Shown here: positions 23,965-33,113 of the stretch, in pieces | Position numbering within the stretch: the stretch's first letter is position 1 | How the letters are laid out: each line of letters starts with the position of its first letter | Origin: Anaerolineae bacterium | GTDB taxonomy: Bacteria > Chloroflexota > Anaerolineae > Anaerolineales > E44-bin32 | Reading direction: 5' to 3' | Assembly: GCA_030605795.1 (NCBI GenBank) | Contig: JAUWHR010000048.1 | Location: forward strand, 1-34,097 | DNA length: 34,097 bases | Position numbers and translations under genes: made by a program | The notes under the pieces: generated by a model | The model's database searches: none | What the model saw: only the letters and a program-made list of their open reading frames with translations | What the model was told of the DNA's origin: nothing

Positions 23965-24816
23965 ATGGATAATGCCAGTCGTCGCTTTCTTGCTTACATA
24001 AGAGAAGAACGGAATTGTGCAGAAAATACTGTCCTGGCTTATAGAGCCGATCTTGAGCAGTTACGCTGGGTAATTGCAGCTGGAAAATGGGGGCCTGCCT
24101 CGCTTAGTTCGCTCACACCTGAATCACTATCTGGTTATGTCAACTGGCTGATGCAGCAGGGTTATGAACCAGCAACGGTTTCTCGTAAGATAGCATCTGT
24201 CCGTTCCTTCTTAAAATACCTCAACACCTATGAGGGAATAGGAGAACCAAGGCTTTCTGAAGAACTTCGTTCACCTCCAAACCCACGACGCCAACCCCGT
24301 GTATTATCGCGGGAGGAAATGGCTGCTCTGCTTGAAGCCCCAGCTAAATTTGATAACCCACGCGCCCTGCGAGATCGCGCAATCCTGGAATTAATTTACG
24401 CGACGGGCTTTCGGGCGACTGAGGTTATAAGCTTGCGTTTGGATGATATTGACCTCAACCGAAGGGAAGTCTATCTCTCACCGTCTAGGGACTACCCGGT
24501 TCCCTTGGGCACCGCCGCGGATTCTATGGGTCACTACTTGCGGCGAGGTCGACCTCACTTAGTCCGTAAGCCACAGGTGCGAACTTTTTTCCTGAATCAG
24601 CGCGGTCAAGGGTTTAGTCGACAGGGATTGTGGCTTGTCGTGAAGCGCTGGGCGGCTGTAGCTGGCCTTAGCCATGATATTTCTCCTCACACATTACGAA
24701 ATACCCTGGCCCAGGTTATGCTTTCAGAAGGAAAAACTCGACAGGAGGTACAACAGTTCCTAAGGCTTTCCAGCCCCAACGCGGTTTGGGTTCGTCGCAA
24801 GGATCCGCGGCCCTGA
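23965..24816 (+). CDS. Xer-like tyrosine recombinase with degenerate active site
   Basis: 283 residues, close to XerC/XerD length. Residues 1-90 form the SAM-like core-binding domain (FLAYIREERNCAENTVLAYR); 110-283 is the catalytic fold. Arg150 (ATGFRATEVISL), His242 and Arg245 (SPHTLRNTLAQ) of the active site are present. The beta-2 lysine is absent (LSPSRDYPVPLG), the LGH motif is LRL at 266-268, and the nucleophile position nine residues later is Arg277 instead of Tyr; no other suitable Tyr follows. The chain ends normally at TGA 24816. It should bind DNA but not cleave it. It has its own promoter and is followed directly by purine nucleoside phosphorylase. Loss by a 3' frameshift is possible. 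Confidence 0.8.
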   Translation: MDNASRRFLAYIREERNCAENTVLAYRADLEQLRWVIAAGKWGPASLSSLTPESLSGYVNWLMQQGYEPATVSRKIASVRSFLKYLNTYEGIGEPRLSEELRSPPNPRRQPRVLSREEMAALLEAPAKFDNPRALRDRAILELIYATGFRATEVISLRLDDIDLNRREVYLSPSRDYPVPLGTAADSMGHYLRRGRPHLVRKPQVRTFFLNQRGQGFSRQGLWLVVKRWAAVAGLSHDISPHTLRNTLAQVMLSEGKTRQEVQQFLRLSSPNAVWVRRKDPRP

Positions 24817-24831
24817 ATGATGGAGAAAAGT

Positions 24832-25665
24832 ATGGGGTTTATTACACTAGAAGATATTGATACAGCTGTCCGAGCGATTGGCGAGCGCACTTCGTTGCGA
24901 CCTAAAGTCGGCATAATATTAGGCTCCGGTTTGGGGCTGCTAGCAGAGGGTGTAGAGGCAGCGGATAGGATCCCCGTCGAGGATATTCCCGGGTGGCCAA
25001 TACCGGCTGTGGAAGGCCATGCCGGCCAGTTGGTGTGCGGCAATTTGGAAAGCCAGCCAGTTTTAATCCTACAGGGACGGGCCCATTACTATGAGGGTCA
25101 CCCCATGTCTAAAATTGGTCTCCCAATACGGGTGATGCAGCGTATGGGTGCCGAAATCCTGATCGTCACCAATGCAGCCGGAGCGGTGAACCCGGATTTT
25201 TCACCAGGCGAGCTAATGTTGATTACTGACCATATCAATCTAATGGGAATGGCAGGACTAACACCCCTTCGAGGGCCGAATCTGGATACATTCGGCCCTC
25301 GTTTCCCGGATATGAGTCAGGCTTACGATCGTGATTTAATGGCTCTCGCCAGGGAAGTTGCCCGTGAAAGGGGGATCCAACTGTGTGAGGGCATCTATAT
25401 CTGCCTGGGGGGTCCGTCCTTCGAGACGCCTGCCGATTTACGATTCTTGCGTGGGATTGGAGTAGACGCGGTAGGCATGTCAACCGTCCCAGAGGTGAAT
25501 GTTGCCCGTCATGGGGGGATGCGCGTCTTGGGTGTCTCGGGTATCAGCAACAAGGCTAATCTGGATGGGCAGACCATCACAACCCATGAAGAGGTCCTGG
25601 CTGCAGGTCAAGTGATCGCTCCAAGGCTCTCAGTACTTATCAGGGGGGTCCTCCATCGGCTCTGA
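24832..25665 (+). CDS. punA: Purine nucleoside phosphorylase
   Basis: About 277 residues, typical for the trimeric class. LGSGLG near the start, AVEGHAG, QGRAHYYEGHP (phosphate and sugar contacts), VTNAAGA, GGPSFETPADL and GMSTVPEVNVARH, then SNKANLD with the purine-site Asn, are all in the expected order. It splits inosine/guanosine-type nucleosides with phosphate into base and ribose 1-phosphate. I chose ATG 24832 because GGAG sits six bases upstream; an ATG at 24817, abutting the upstream stop, has no ribosome site. It is translationally close to the xer-like gene. It supplies purine bases and so could feed, but is not linked to, the Mo-hydroxylases at 5-13 kb. Confidence 0.93.
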   Translation: MGFITLEDIDTAVRAIGERTSLRPKVGIILGSGLGLLAEGVEAADRIPVEDIPGWPIPAVEGHAGQLVCGNLESQPVLILQGRAHYYEGHPMSKIGLPIRVMQRMGAEILIVTNAAGAVNPDFSPGELMLITDHINLMGMAGLTPLRGPNLDTFGPRFPDMSQAYDRDLMALAREVARERGIQLCEGIYICLGGPSFETPADLRFLRGIGVDAVGMSTVPEVNVARHGGMRVLGVSGISNKANLDGQTITTHEEVLAAGQVIAPRLSVLIRGVLHRL

Positions 25666-25676
25666 TTTGGTATTAA

Positions 25677-26381
25677 ATGGAAGAGATTTTGCTCTTCATA
25701 GAAGAGCGGCAAAACTGGATTTATGTGATCCTTGCGTTGGCTGGGCTGGTTTACCTTCGTTCAATTTTCCGGTCCTATAAGGAATTCCGTGGGGCTATCT
25801 TTGGCCTAGAGCGAGAACTGGCTATGAGCAGGCTAATACGCTCAGGGGCAATGCTGGCCCTGGTATTTGCTGGATTGGCAGCCACTTTCGTGATTGCGAC
25901 CTTTGCTTGGCCGGCTTTACCTGTTTCCATCCGTCAAACGCCGATACCAACTGTGTCGTTGCTGGCCACTCCGGAAGTAGATGTAGACGCAGCGGGGGAT
26001 GAATTTATAACCGCTACTCCGCGTGACCCAAGGGCAGTAGATAGCTCCGGCTGTCTCAATCCGCAGGCGACGATTACCGACCCTCAGGATGGGGATTCGG
26101 TGAGCGGGTTGGTTATGGTGTTGGGGACGGCCAACATTCCTAACTTTGCGTTTTATAAAATTGAGTATAAGAGGTTCACGCCAGGCGAGGTATGGCATCC
26201 GATCTCGGCAGGTACACAACCGGTGTGTGAGGACGGTTGCCAGGTAATGGAGGAATTAGGTACTTGGAATACCACCCTGGTGACACCAGGCGAATTCACA
26301 TTTCGTCTGGTGGTGATGGATGCTGAAGGCAACTCACCGCTTCCATGTGAAATCCGACTGCGGGTGCTACCTCCCCCCTGA
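25677..26381 (+). CDS. Two-TM membrane protein with extracytoplasmic domain, unknown function
   Basis: 234 residues. Hydrophobic segments lie at about 13-30 and 55-77, separated by a charged loop. A Thr/Pro/Ala-rich linker follows, then an external domain from about 120 with four cysteines and beta-sandwich character (DPQDGDSVSGLVMVLGTA; FTFRLVVMDAEGNS), like Ig-type folds on bacterial surfaces. ATG is 11 bases after the punA stop. I do not recognise a named family. A structural or sensing surface role is a guess. Confidence 0.7.
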   Translation: MEEILLFIEERQNWIYVILALAGLVYLRSIFRSYKEFRGAIFGLERELAMSRLIRSGAMLALVFAGLAATFVIATFAWPALPVSIRQTPIPTVSLLATPEVDVDAAGDEFITATPRDPRAVDSSGCLNPQATITDPQDGDSVSGLVMVLGTANIPNFAFYKIEYKRFTPGEVWHPISAGTQPVCEDGCQVMEELGTWNTTLVTPGEFTFRLVVMDAEGNSPLPCEIRLRVLPPP

Positions 26382-26501
26382 TGAGTCGCTAAGGGGCACA
26401 AATAATGTAATTGATGAGGATCTGGCGGAGCGAAATAGGGTTCCCATAAGGAATATAAAGCAACGGATTTTTTAGGGTTGTGAAACGCAAGGACTTATAG
26501 A

Positions 26502-27041
26502 ATGGAAAGATACTCAATCCGCAAGGCTAACTCGAGTGATATTCCAGCGCTGATGGCGCTCGATCATGGCTACAGTACTGATCATGTTTGGCAGATGGCT
26601 GTTGATAGCATACCGGAGCAAGTCGGGGTAACATTTCGTGAGGTACATCTGCCGAGGCCAATGCGGGTGATCTACCCACGAAATCCGGAGCGGCTAGCGG
26701 ACGAATGGACACTTCACGCAAAATTGTTGGTAGCCGCAACGGAGGAAGAGCTGATAGGATACGTGACGATCATCGAGGGGCCAGCTCTTGAATCTGGTTG
26801 GATTTTAGATTTGGTCGTTAGCTTGCGGTGCAGGCGTCAGGGTGTCGCCTCCCGGTTACTGCAAGCTGCCCGGGATTGGTGTCGCGATAATGACATGAAA
26901 CGAATGTTCATTGAGATGCAGAGCAAGAATTACCCCGCCATTTGTTTGGTACGAAAGTATGGTTTCGTATTTACCGGTTACAGTAGCCACTACTACCCTG
27001 AGCAGGACATCGCCCTGTTCTTTTCCCTTGAGCTTCATTAA
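26502..27041 (+). CDS. GNAT-family N-acetyltransferase
   Basis: 179 residues with the GNAT core. The acetyl-CoA pyrophosphate loop is RCRRQGVASRLL at about 109-120, preceded by the strand WILDLVVS, and the C-terminal NYPAICLVRKYGF (143-155) matches motif B. The N-terminus (YSIRKANSSDIPALMALD) is also typical. AAGGA precedes the ATG. The family acetylates amines of proteins or small molecules; the acceptor is unknown. It lies 120 bases after the membrane protein and 15 before the next gene. Confidence 0.87.
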   Translation: MERYSIRKANSSDIPALMALDHGYSTDHVWQMAVDSIPEQVGVTFREVHLPRPMRVIYPRNPERLADEWTLHAKLLVAATEEELIGYVTIIEGPALESGWILDLVVSLRCRRQGVASRLLQAARDWCRDNDMKRMFIEMQSKNYPAICLVRKYGFVFTGYSSHYYPEQDIALFFSLELH

Positions 27042-27056
27042 GCCTGAGCTTATTCC

Positions 27057-28985
27057 ATGACTCAACCGGTGCTTTCCACACTGCTCGTCCTCAACCAGAT
27101 CCTTAATGCTGCTAATGCCATCACCGCATTCTCATTGCTCTTATATGTCTTGACCTTTAATTTACGTGAGCGAGTGGCTCGAACCTTAGCGCTCCTGCTG
27201 TCATGTGTCACTGTGGTTTATTTCGGAGATGTGCTAACCAGCCTGGCACAGGTTGACACGGAAATTGAGCTCTGGTTGCGATTGCAGTGGGTTGGAATCG
27301 CCTTTGTGCCGGCGACCTATCTGCACCTTTCGAATGCCCTCCTGGCCGCTACAGGGCGACCATCACAGGGAGGGCGCCGTTTTGTAGTATGGCTAAGTTA
27401 TCTTTTGAGTGGAGCTGTGTTGGCAGCAGCAGGCTTGGGGCGTTTCCTGGTGGGAGATTTAGTACTTAGCGAGTCGACTGCATACTTGAGACCAGGACAG
27501 TGGTTTCCTGCGTTCTTGCTTTTCTCGATATTGAACCTGGGTTTAGCAGGGTTTAACCTATGGCGATCTTATAAACGCTGTTTAACACGCTCGAGCAGAC
27601 GGCGAATGCGCTATTTGATGGCTGGCTCGTTTGGACCGCTGCTTGGTTCGTTTCCTTTCCTAATGATCAGTGGGTCTGCCCTGGAATTCAACCCTCTGAT
27701 CTTTTGGGGTTTGTTGGTGGTAATAAATTCTTTAGTTGCTGTCCAAATGGTGATGATTACCTATACCGTGGCTTACTTTGGCGTGAGTTGTCCGGACCGG
27801 GTGGTTAAAAGTCGACTATTCCGATGGATCATGCGTGGACCTGTGGTAGCTTCAATGGTCCTCGGAGTGACGGTGGTTGCCAATCGTTTAAGTATATTGA
27901 TTGGTCTGGAGGGTGCCCGAGTGGTACCTTTCACCATGGTGATCGTATTGTTGATGTTGCAGTACATCATCACACTTGTAAGGCCATCGATTGAGCGCTT
28001 ATTTTTCTACGGCGAAGACCGCGGCGATGTCATCCGGTTGCAATTACTGGAAGAGAGGTTGTTGACCACTGGCGACTTGCGACAGTTCCTTGAATCGATC
28101 CTGAATGCTGTATGTGATGTTGCCGGAGTAGGGTCGGCATTTGTGGCGGTTGTCGGTCCAGATGGATTGGAAATGGAGGTTGCCGTAGGACCGGATGACC
28201 CTCTGCGTGGCTCCGGTGATTTGCCTCCTTTATTGGTGACAGATGATAAGGCAAGCTTTGAGCTTCTGGGCATGGTCTTTACCTGGGATGTGTACTGGTT
28301 GATCCCTATACGACTGGTAGATACTCGGGAAGTCGTAGGCATGCTTGGATTGCGCGCTCGGGGGGAGCAGCCTGATTTCAATCCGGAGGAGGAAGCCCGT
28401 TTGAAGGTGCTGGTGGATGGAGCGACCGTAGCGCTGGCTGATCGCTTGCTTCAGCGGGAGGTCTTCGGGGTGGTGGACAGGTTGGTGCCTCAGGTCGATG
28501 CGATTCAGCGCATGCGAGCCGCAGCCGTCTATGGTGGAGTAGAGGCGTTAACTGCACCAGTGAATGGTGTCCACACTGAAGAAGAACTAGCCAACCTTGT
28601 CCGAGAGGCGTTGGGGCATTACTGGGGGGGGCCTCGTCTTACCCGTAGCCCACTTTTGGCGCTGAGTGTTGTTCGCAAAGCCGTCGGTGAGCATGATGGC
28701 AACCCGGTTAACGCGCTGCGGGCGATTCTGAAGCAGGCGATCGATCGCGTGCGTCCTGAAGGCGAACGCCGGTTCACAGCTGAGTGGATGCTGTACAATA
28801 TCTTGGAGATGAAGTTCCTCCAGGGTCGAAAGGTTCGTGATGTTGCCATGCGTCTGGCAATGTCCGAAGCGGACCTATACCGGAAGCAACGTGTCGCAAT
28901 CGAAGAGGTGGCCAGAGCCATCGCTGAGATGGAACGTGAGGCTGTCACCTCTAAATTGAGAGAGGAGATACTTCGGGAGAACTAG
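27057..28985 (+). CDS. Polytopic membrane protein with GAF-like domain and HTH-like C-terminus
   Basis: 642 residues. About eight or nine hydrophobic helices fill residues 10-310, as in 7TM-type sensor N-termini. Residues about 330-460 have GAF-like features (LRQFLESILNAVCDVAGVGS; VVGMLGLRARGE). No histidine kinase, GGDEF or phosphatase motif follows. The C-terminus, EWMLYNILEMKFLQGRKVRD then VAMRLAMSEADLYRKQR, resembles a helix-turn-helix: regulatory rather than catalytic. A membrane-bound one-component sensor is plausible but unproven. It follows the GNAT gene closely and has no strong ribosome site. Confidence 0.72.
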   Translation: MTQPVLSTLLVLNQILNAANAITAFSLLLYVLTFNLRERVARTLALLLSCVTVVYFGDVLTSLAQVDTEIELWLRLQWVGIAFVPATYLHLSNALLAATGRPSQGGRRFVVWLSYLLSGAVLAAAGLGRFLVGDLVLSESTAYLRPGQWFPAFLLFSILNLGLAGFNLWRSYKRCLTRSSRRRMRYLMAGSFGPLLGSFPFLMISGSALEFNPLIFWGLLVVINSLVAVQMVMITYTVAYFGVSCPDRVVKSRLFRWIMRGPVVASMVLGVTVVANRLSILIGLEGARVVPFTMVIVLLMLQYIITLVRPSIERLFFYGEDRGDVIRLQLLEERLLTTGDLRQFLESILNAVCDVAGVGSAFVAVVGPDGLEMEVAVGPDDPLRGSGDLPPLLVTDDKASFELLGMVFTWDVYWLIPIRLVDTREVVGMLGLRARGEQPDFNPEEEARLKVLVDGATVALADRLLQREVFGVVDRLVPQVDAIQRMRAAAVYGGVEALTAPVNGVHTEEELANLVREALGHYWGGPRLTRSPLLALSVVRKAVGEHDGNPVNALRAILKQAIDRVRPEGERRFTAEWMLYNILEMKFLQGRKVRDVAMRLAMSEADLYRKQRVAIEEVARAIAEMEREAVTSKLREEILREN

Positions 28986-29078
28986 TGATAGCTTGCACTT
29001 TCGAGGGATTGGGGTATCCTACGCCTAGTCAAGGCTAAAGCTCTAAGGTTATTTTCCGAGTCGGATTGAGGTTTTCCA

Positions 29079-30101
29079 ATGGCGATGGATGAAGGTTTTG
29101 CATGGGATGGTGAAGGGGCCCCGCCCCCAATGGACGAATCCTGGTGGGCGGCAGTACTGCAGGATGAAGGCGAACACAAGGCTACTGAGCGGCACAAGGT
29201 GGGCAATAACCTGGATGGAAGGACCGATACCCCCGGCACACCTGAGGATTGGGTTTGGGCTCGGGAGTTGTATGACAAGGATGACACGATCGAACTCCCG
29301 GTAATCGGCTACAACCGAGGCGGTTTACTGGTCGAGGCACGTGGCCTGCGGGGCTTCATCCCAATCTCACATCTGGTTGACGTCCAACCGGTGAGTGATG
29401 AAGTATCGCGCGCCGATTCTCTCTCAGCAATGGTTGGTCAAAACTTGTGCCTTAAGGTCATTGAGTACGATCCTGAGCGCGGGCGTTTGGTCTTCTCAGA
29501 ACGGGCTGCCCTTGCTGGGCCTGGCATACGCGCTGAGCTGCTGGCCGCTCTTCGGCCAAGTGAACGCGTCCAGGGCACCGTGACCAACATCACCCGCTTT
29601 GGCGTTTTTGTCGATTTGGGAGGTGTTGAGGGATTAATTCATGTATCCGAACTGTCGTGGGGCAGAGTGCGTCACCCGGCTGATGTGGTGACCTGTGGAC
29701 AGGAACTAGAAGTCCAAGTTCTCACCGTTGATCGTGAACAAGGAAGGGTTGCGCTAAGTATAAAAGAGCTGCTTCCTGACCCATGGGCGACAGTGGAGGA
29801 GCGGTTCAGTGTCGACGAGATCGTCGAAGGTATTGTGACAAACGTGGTCAAATTCGGAGCCTTCGTGGGAATTGAGGACGGATTGGAGGGATTAATCCAC
29901 GTCTCAGAATTGGGGGATGGAAGTCTCCTACACCCTCGGAACGTTGTACGTGAGGGAGAGCATGTGCGAGTGAGGATCATCCATATCGATGCTGAAGATC
30001 GTCGATTAGGTCTTAGCTTACGCCAAGTATCCCAATACGAAGAGGAGGGTTCAGAAGCCGAAACAGCATCCGAACATCCGGAGGTATTCTCCTCCGCCTA
30101 A
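29079..30101 (+). CDS. S1 RNA-binding repeat protein
   Basis: 340 residues. An acidic, low-complexity N-terminus (1-65) is followed by three S1 folds at about 68-140, 161-229 and 246-314. The second and third are canonical (GTVTNITRFGVFVDLGGVEG with HVSELSW; GIVTNVVKFGAFVG with HVSELGDG), while the first is degenerate. An acidic tail ends the chain. By homology it binds single-stranded RNA and may act as ribosomal protein S1 or a related RNA chaperone; at 340 residues it is shorter than the six-domain E. coli S1, as in many non-proteobacteria. A terminator follows 24 bases after the stop. Confidence 0.88.
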   Translation: MAMDEGFAWDGEGAPPPMDESWWAAVLQDEGEHKATERHKVGNNLDGRTDTPGTPEDWVWARELYDKDDTIELPVIGYNRGGLLVEARGLRGFIPISHLVDVQPVSDEVSRADSLSAMVGQNLCLKVIEYDPERGRLVFSERAALAGPGIRAELLAALRPSERVQGTVTNITRFGVFVDLGGVEGLIHVSELSWGRVRHPADVVTCGQELEVQVLTVDREQGRVALSIKELLPDPWATVEERFSVDEIVEGIVTNVVKFGAFVGIEDGLEGLIHVSELGDGSLLHPRNVVREGEHVRVRIIHIDAEDRRLGLSLRQVSQYEEEGSEAETASEHPEVFSSA

Positions 30102-30124
30102 AATTTTGTGGTGGAAGACGCGTG

Positions 30125-30160
30125 CCGGGCGCGCGTGTTCCGCGCCCGGTCTTTGCTATT
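30125..30160 (+). terminator. Intrinsic terminator between the S1 gene and ftsK
   Basis: A 9-bp GC stem (CCGGGCGCG/CGCGCCCGG, loop CGTGTTC) at 30125-30149 is followed by TCTTTGCTATT. It is well placed 24 bases after the S1 stop. It argues against ftsK starting at the GTG at 30122. Confidence 0.6.
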
Positions 30161-30175
30161 AATCCCAAAAAAAAG

Positions 30176-32428
30176 ATGGCTAAGAGAGCTTTAGATTCGA
30201 GATCCGCTTATAAAAACGCAGATCGAAGGCGCTCCAAACAAACCAACACCTTGTTGTGGGTAATCATTGAGCGTGCAATTGCGTATGCTGACGATCTGGG
30301 GACGATCATCTTGAGCGCGCTGGCTCTAGTAACGATGCTCAGCCTCCTCGGATTGACCCACGGTGCGTTGGTGGACCCCTGGTCTTCACTCCTGCGTCGC
30401 TGGTTCGGTTGGGGGTCTGCCCTCATACCATTGACTATGGCCGTCGGAGCAGTAGGTCTACTTCGTCATCGTCAGGGCTCCCCATTAATTATTAATTGGC
30501 TTTGTGTGATCGCGATCGAGTTGTCTCTGGTCGGTATGCTAGGTCTACTTTCCGTGCTCGACGGTATGGCTTTGCCACGGGCGGAATCTGGCTGTGGAGG
30601 TGGATTAATCGGATGGGGCATAGCAACCTTGTTCGAGGATCTACTGGGATCATTCCTGCGGACGGTCATTCTCTTAGCATTGTGGCTTGGCTTTGGTGGT
30701 TATGGCTTGCGTGTTTTTCGGGCCAGTTTTATAAAGTTACGCAAATTTCGTCGTCAAGCACAATCCGGGGTGGGGGATGTGTTTTCGGAGGCCGGATCAC
30801 CTGTTGCACTTGTGGTGCATCCTGAACACCTCCCCTATATGCCAGCGAAGTCACCCATCGATCTGCCACGTGCTTACCGTAAGAACTTCCGGGTGGGGGA
30901 CCAACTGGATGATAAAATCGCGCGTAGGATAATACGCGGTGAGAGATTGCCGCCATTCGATCTACTGGAAGGCGGTAAGCAAGTTCGAGTGACCTCAAAG
31001 GAGGTAAATTTGGCGGCTGGGCTGATTGAGAAAACGCTGGCAGATTTCGGCCTCCCGGCAAGAGTAGTAGATTTCCGTACCGGACCGGCGGTGACCCGAT
31101 TTGCTGTCGAGCCCGGCTATATCGAACATGTAAGCACAGAAAGTGAAATCCGTCGGCAGAAGGTACGCGTATCTCAAATTTCCGCTCTGGCAAATGATTT
31201 GGCGTTGGCGCTTTCAGCATCGACGCTTCGCATCGAGGCGCCTGTTCCTGGGCGGGCTTATATGGGGATCGAAGTGCCCAATAGTCACCCAACACTTGTA
31301 CGCTTACGACCAGTTATGGAATCAGAGGCATTTCAATCGATTTCTTCACCTTTAACCATCGCCCTAGGGCGGGATGTAGCTGGAGGATCTTACGCAGCGG
31401 ATCTAAGGACGATGCCCCACTTGTTGATCGCCGGTACTACAGGATCAGGTAAGTCGGTGTGCATTACTGCACTCGCGCTGTGCCTCGCGTTTGAAAACAC
31501 GCCTGAAGACTTACGCCTGGTCATGATTGACCCAAAGATGGTGGAATTATTGCGTTTCAACGGATTACCTCATTTAATTGGGAAAGTCGAGACCGAATTA
31601 GAGAGAATCACCGGAGTGTTACGCTGGTGCATGATGGAGATGGATCGCCGTTACCGGTTGCTTGAGGAGGCCAAAGCGCGCGATATTGATACTTACAACC
31701 GCAAGATTCGTTGTAGGCGCAACGCGGAGCGTCTGCCGCGCATCGTATTGATGATCGATGAGTTGGCCGACCTGATGATGATGGCTCCCGATCAAACCGA
31801 ACGCACACTGGTGAGGCTTGCTCAGATGGCACGCGCCACCGGCATCCATCTAGTCCTTGCCACTCAACGCCCCAGCACCGACATCCTAACCGGGCTGATA
31901 AAAGCAAACTTCCCGGCTCGCATCTCCTTCGCAGTAGCCTCGAGCGTCGACTCGCGCGTCATCCTCGATACAAATGGTGCTGAGACGCTGCTCGGCAGAG
32001 GTGACATGCTTTTTCTGTCACCGGAGGCAGGCGCGCCAGTCCGGCTGCAGGGTGTTTTTGTCAGTGATCAAGAGATCGAGAGATTGATCGATTTTTGGAA
32101 AAAAGAGGTCGGCGACAGAGTTGATGTGAAGGAGCAGCTTCCCTGGGATGAACTAATCGCCAGGCAGGCGGTCACGAAAGATCGCGATGAAATCCTTGAG
32201 CAGGCTATCGAGCTTGTAAGGCGAAGGGGCGAAGCCAGTGCCTCTTTGCTTCAGCGGGGACTGCGAATAGGATACCCGCGAGCTGCCCGGGTGATGGATG
32301 AACTCGAAGAGTTGGGTGTGGTCGGGCGTGCCCAGAAAGGAGGTCGGACACGTGAGGTTCTGATCGGAGAGGACGACGACCCATTGGCGCCACCAGAGAC
32401 TATGGGCAGAGAGGGTGATACAGCTTGA
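30176..32428 (+). CDS. ftsK: FtsK/SpoIIIE DNA translocase
   Basis: About 751 residues from ATG 30176. The N-terminal part has about four TM segments (residues 40-190). The motor follows, with Walker A GTTGSGKS at 420-427 and Walker B LMIDELADLMM with Asp528, plus ATQRPSTDILTGLIKANFP. The last 70 residues are the winged-helix gamma domain (LLQRGLRIGYPRAARVMDEL) that reads KOPS/SRS-like sites. The protein pumps DNA to resolve chromosomes at the division septum. An upstream GTG at 30122 would extend it 18 residues through a terminator hairpin, so I prefer the ATG, though its ribosome site is weak. Walker motifs are intact. Confidence 0.94.
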   Translation: MAKRALDSRSAYKNADRRRSKQTNTLLWVIIERAIAYADDLGTIILSALALVTMLSLLGLTHGALVDPWSSLLRRWFGWGSALIPLTMAVGAVGLLRHRQGSPLIINWLCVIAIELSLVGMLGLLSVLDGMALPRAESGCGGGLIGWGIATLFEDLLGSFLRTVILLALWLGFGGYGLRVFRASFIKLRKFRRQAQSGVGDVFSEAGSPVALVVHPEHLPYMPAKSPIDLPRAYRKNFRVGDQLDDKIARRIIRGERLPPFDLLEGGKQVRVTSKEVNLAAGLIEKTLADFGLPARVVDFRTGPAVTRFAVEPGYIEHVSTESEIRRQKVRVSQISALANDLALALSASTLRIEAPVPGRAYMGIEVPNSHPTLVRLRPVMESEAFQSISSPLTIALGRDVAGGSYAADLRTMPHLLIAGTTGSGKSVCITALALCLAFENTPEDLRLVMIDPKMVELLRFNGLPHLIGKVETELERITGVLRWCMMEMDRRYRLLEEAKARDIDTYNRKIRCRRNAERLPRIVLMIDELADLMMMAPDQTERTLVRLAQMARATGIHLVLATQRPSTDILTGLIKANFPARISFAVASSVDSRVILDTNGAETLLGRGDMLFLSPEAGAPVRLQGVFVSDQEIERLIDFWKKEVGDRVDVKEQLPWDELIARQAVTKDRDEILEQAIELVRRRGEASASLLQRGLRIGYPRAARVMDELEELGVVGRAQKGGRTREVLIGEDDDPLAPPETMGREGDTA

Positions 32429-32483
32429 CTCAACCTTCGACACACGTTAGCATTTCCAAGAGCACCATTGAGAGGAGAATTCG

Positions 32484-33101
32484 ATGCGAGTGGACGACAC
32501 CGCCCATCAGACGCGGCTCACATTAACTGAACTACTGCGGGTCAAATTAAAAGGTGTAGTGGATCCAATCGGGGCGTTCTTGAACCGGCTTGGCATTGCC
32601 CCTAACACCCTCACTTTCGCCGGATTGGTTGGGAACTTGATCGGTGCAATGTTCCTGGCTCAGGGTAAGTTCTTGATCGGCGGGTTGTTCATCCTCGCCA
32701 TGGGACCCTTGGACGCGTTGGATGGTACGATGGCACGCTTACGCGGTGAGGCTTCCGACTTTGGAGCTTTTGTCGACTCGGTGACAGATCGATACATCGA
32801 GTTGTTGATTTATGGCGGATTGCTGACTCATTATCTTCAGCAAGCTGATACATTCATGTCAGGTCTTGTCTTTATCGCTGCTGCTGGGTCAATCCTGGTA
32901 TCATACGTCAAAGCCCGAGCGGAAACGCTTGGTTTTGAGGCCAAAAGGGGTATCCTTACCCGTACAGAGCGTTTCCTCGTTCTGGTTCCGAGCCTAGTCT
33001 TAAACCATCCTGCTATCGGTATAGCTATTGTAGCCGTCCTGGCCAACATCACCGCATTGCAGCGGATCTATATCGTCCGACGGCAGGCTCACAAACGATA
33101 G
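32484..33101 (+). CDS. CDP-alcohol phosphatidyltransferase
   Basis: 205 residues with the full signature D-x2-DG-x2-AR-x8-G-x3-D-x3-D: Asp77, Asp80, Gly81, Arg85, Gly94, Asp98 and Asp102. Five to six TM helices frame it. It transfers a phosphatidyl group from CDP-diacylglycerol to an alcohol in the membrane. Phosphatidylglycerophosphate and phosphatidylinositol-phosphate synthases share this motif, so the acceptor is open. AGGAG is well placed before the ATG. It precedes lgt, making a lipid-related pair after ftsK. Confidence 0.88.
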   Translation: MRVDDTAHQTRLTLTELLRVKLKGVVDPIGAFLNRLGIAPNTLTFAGLVGNLIGAMFLAQGKFLIGGLFILAMGPLDALDGTMARLRGEASDFGAFVDSVTDRYIELLIYGGLLTHYLQQADTFMSGLVFIAAAGSILVSYVKARAETLGFEAKRGILTRTERFLVLVPSLVLNHPAIGIAIVAVLANITALQRIYIVRRQAHKR

Positions 33102-33113
33102 AAGTCAAGTAAT

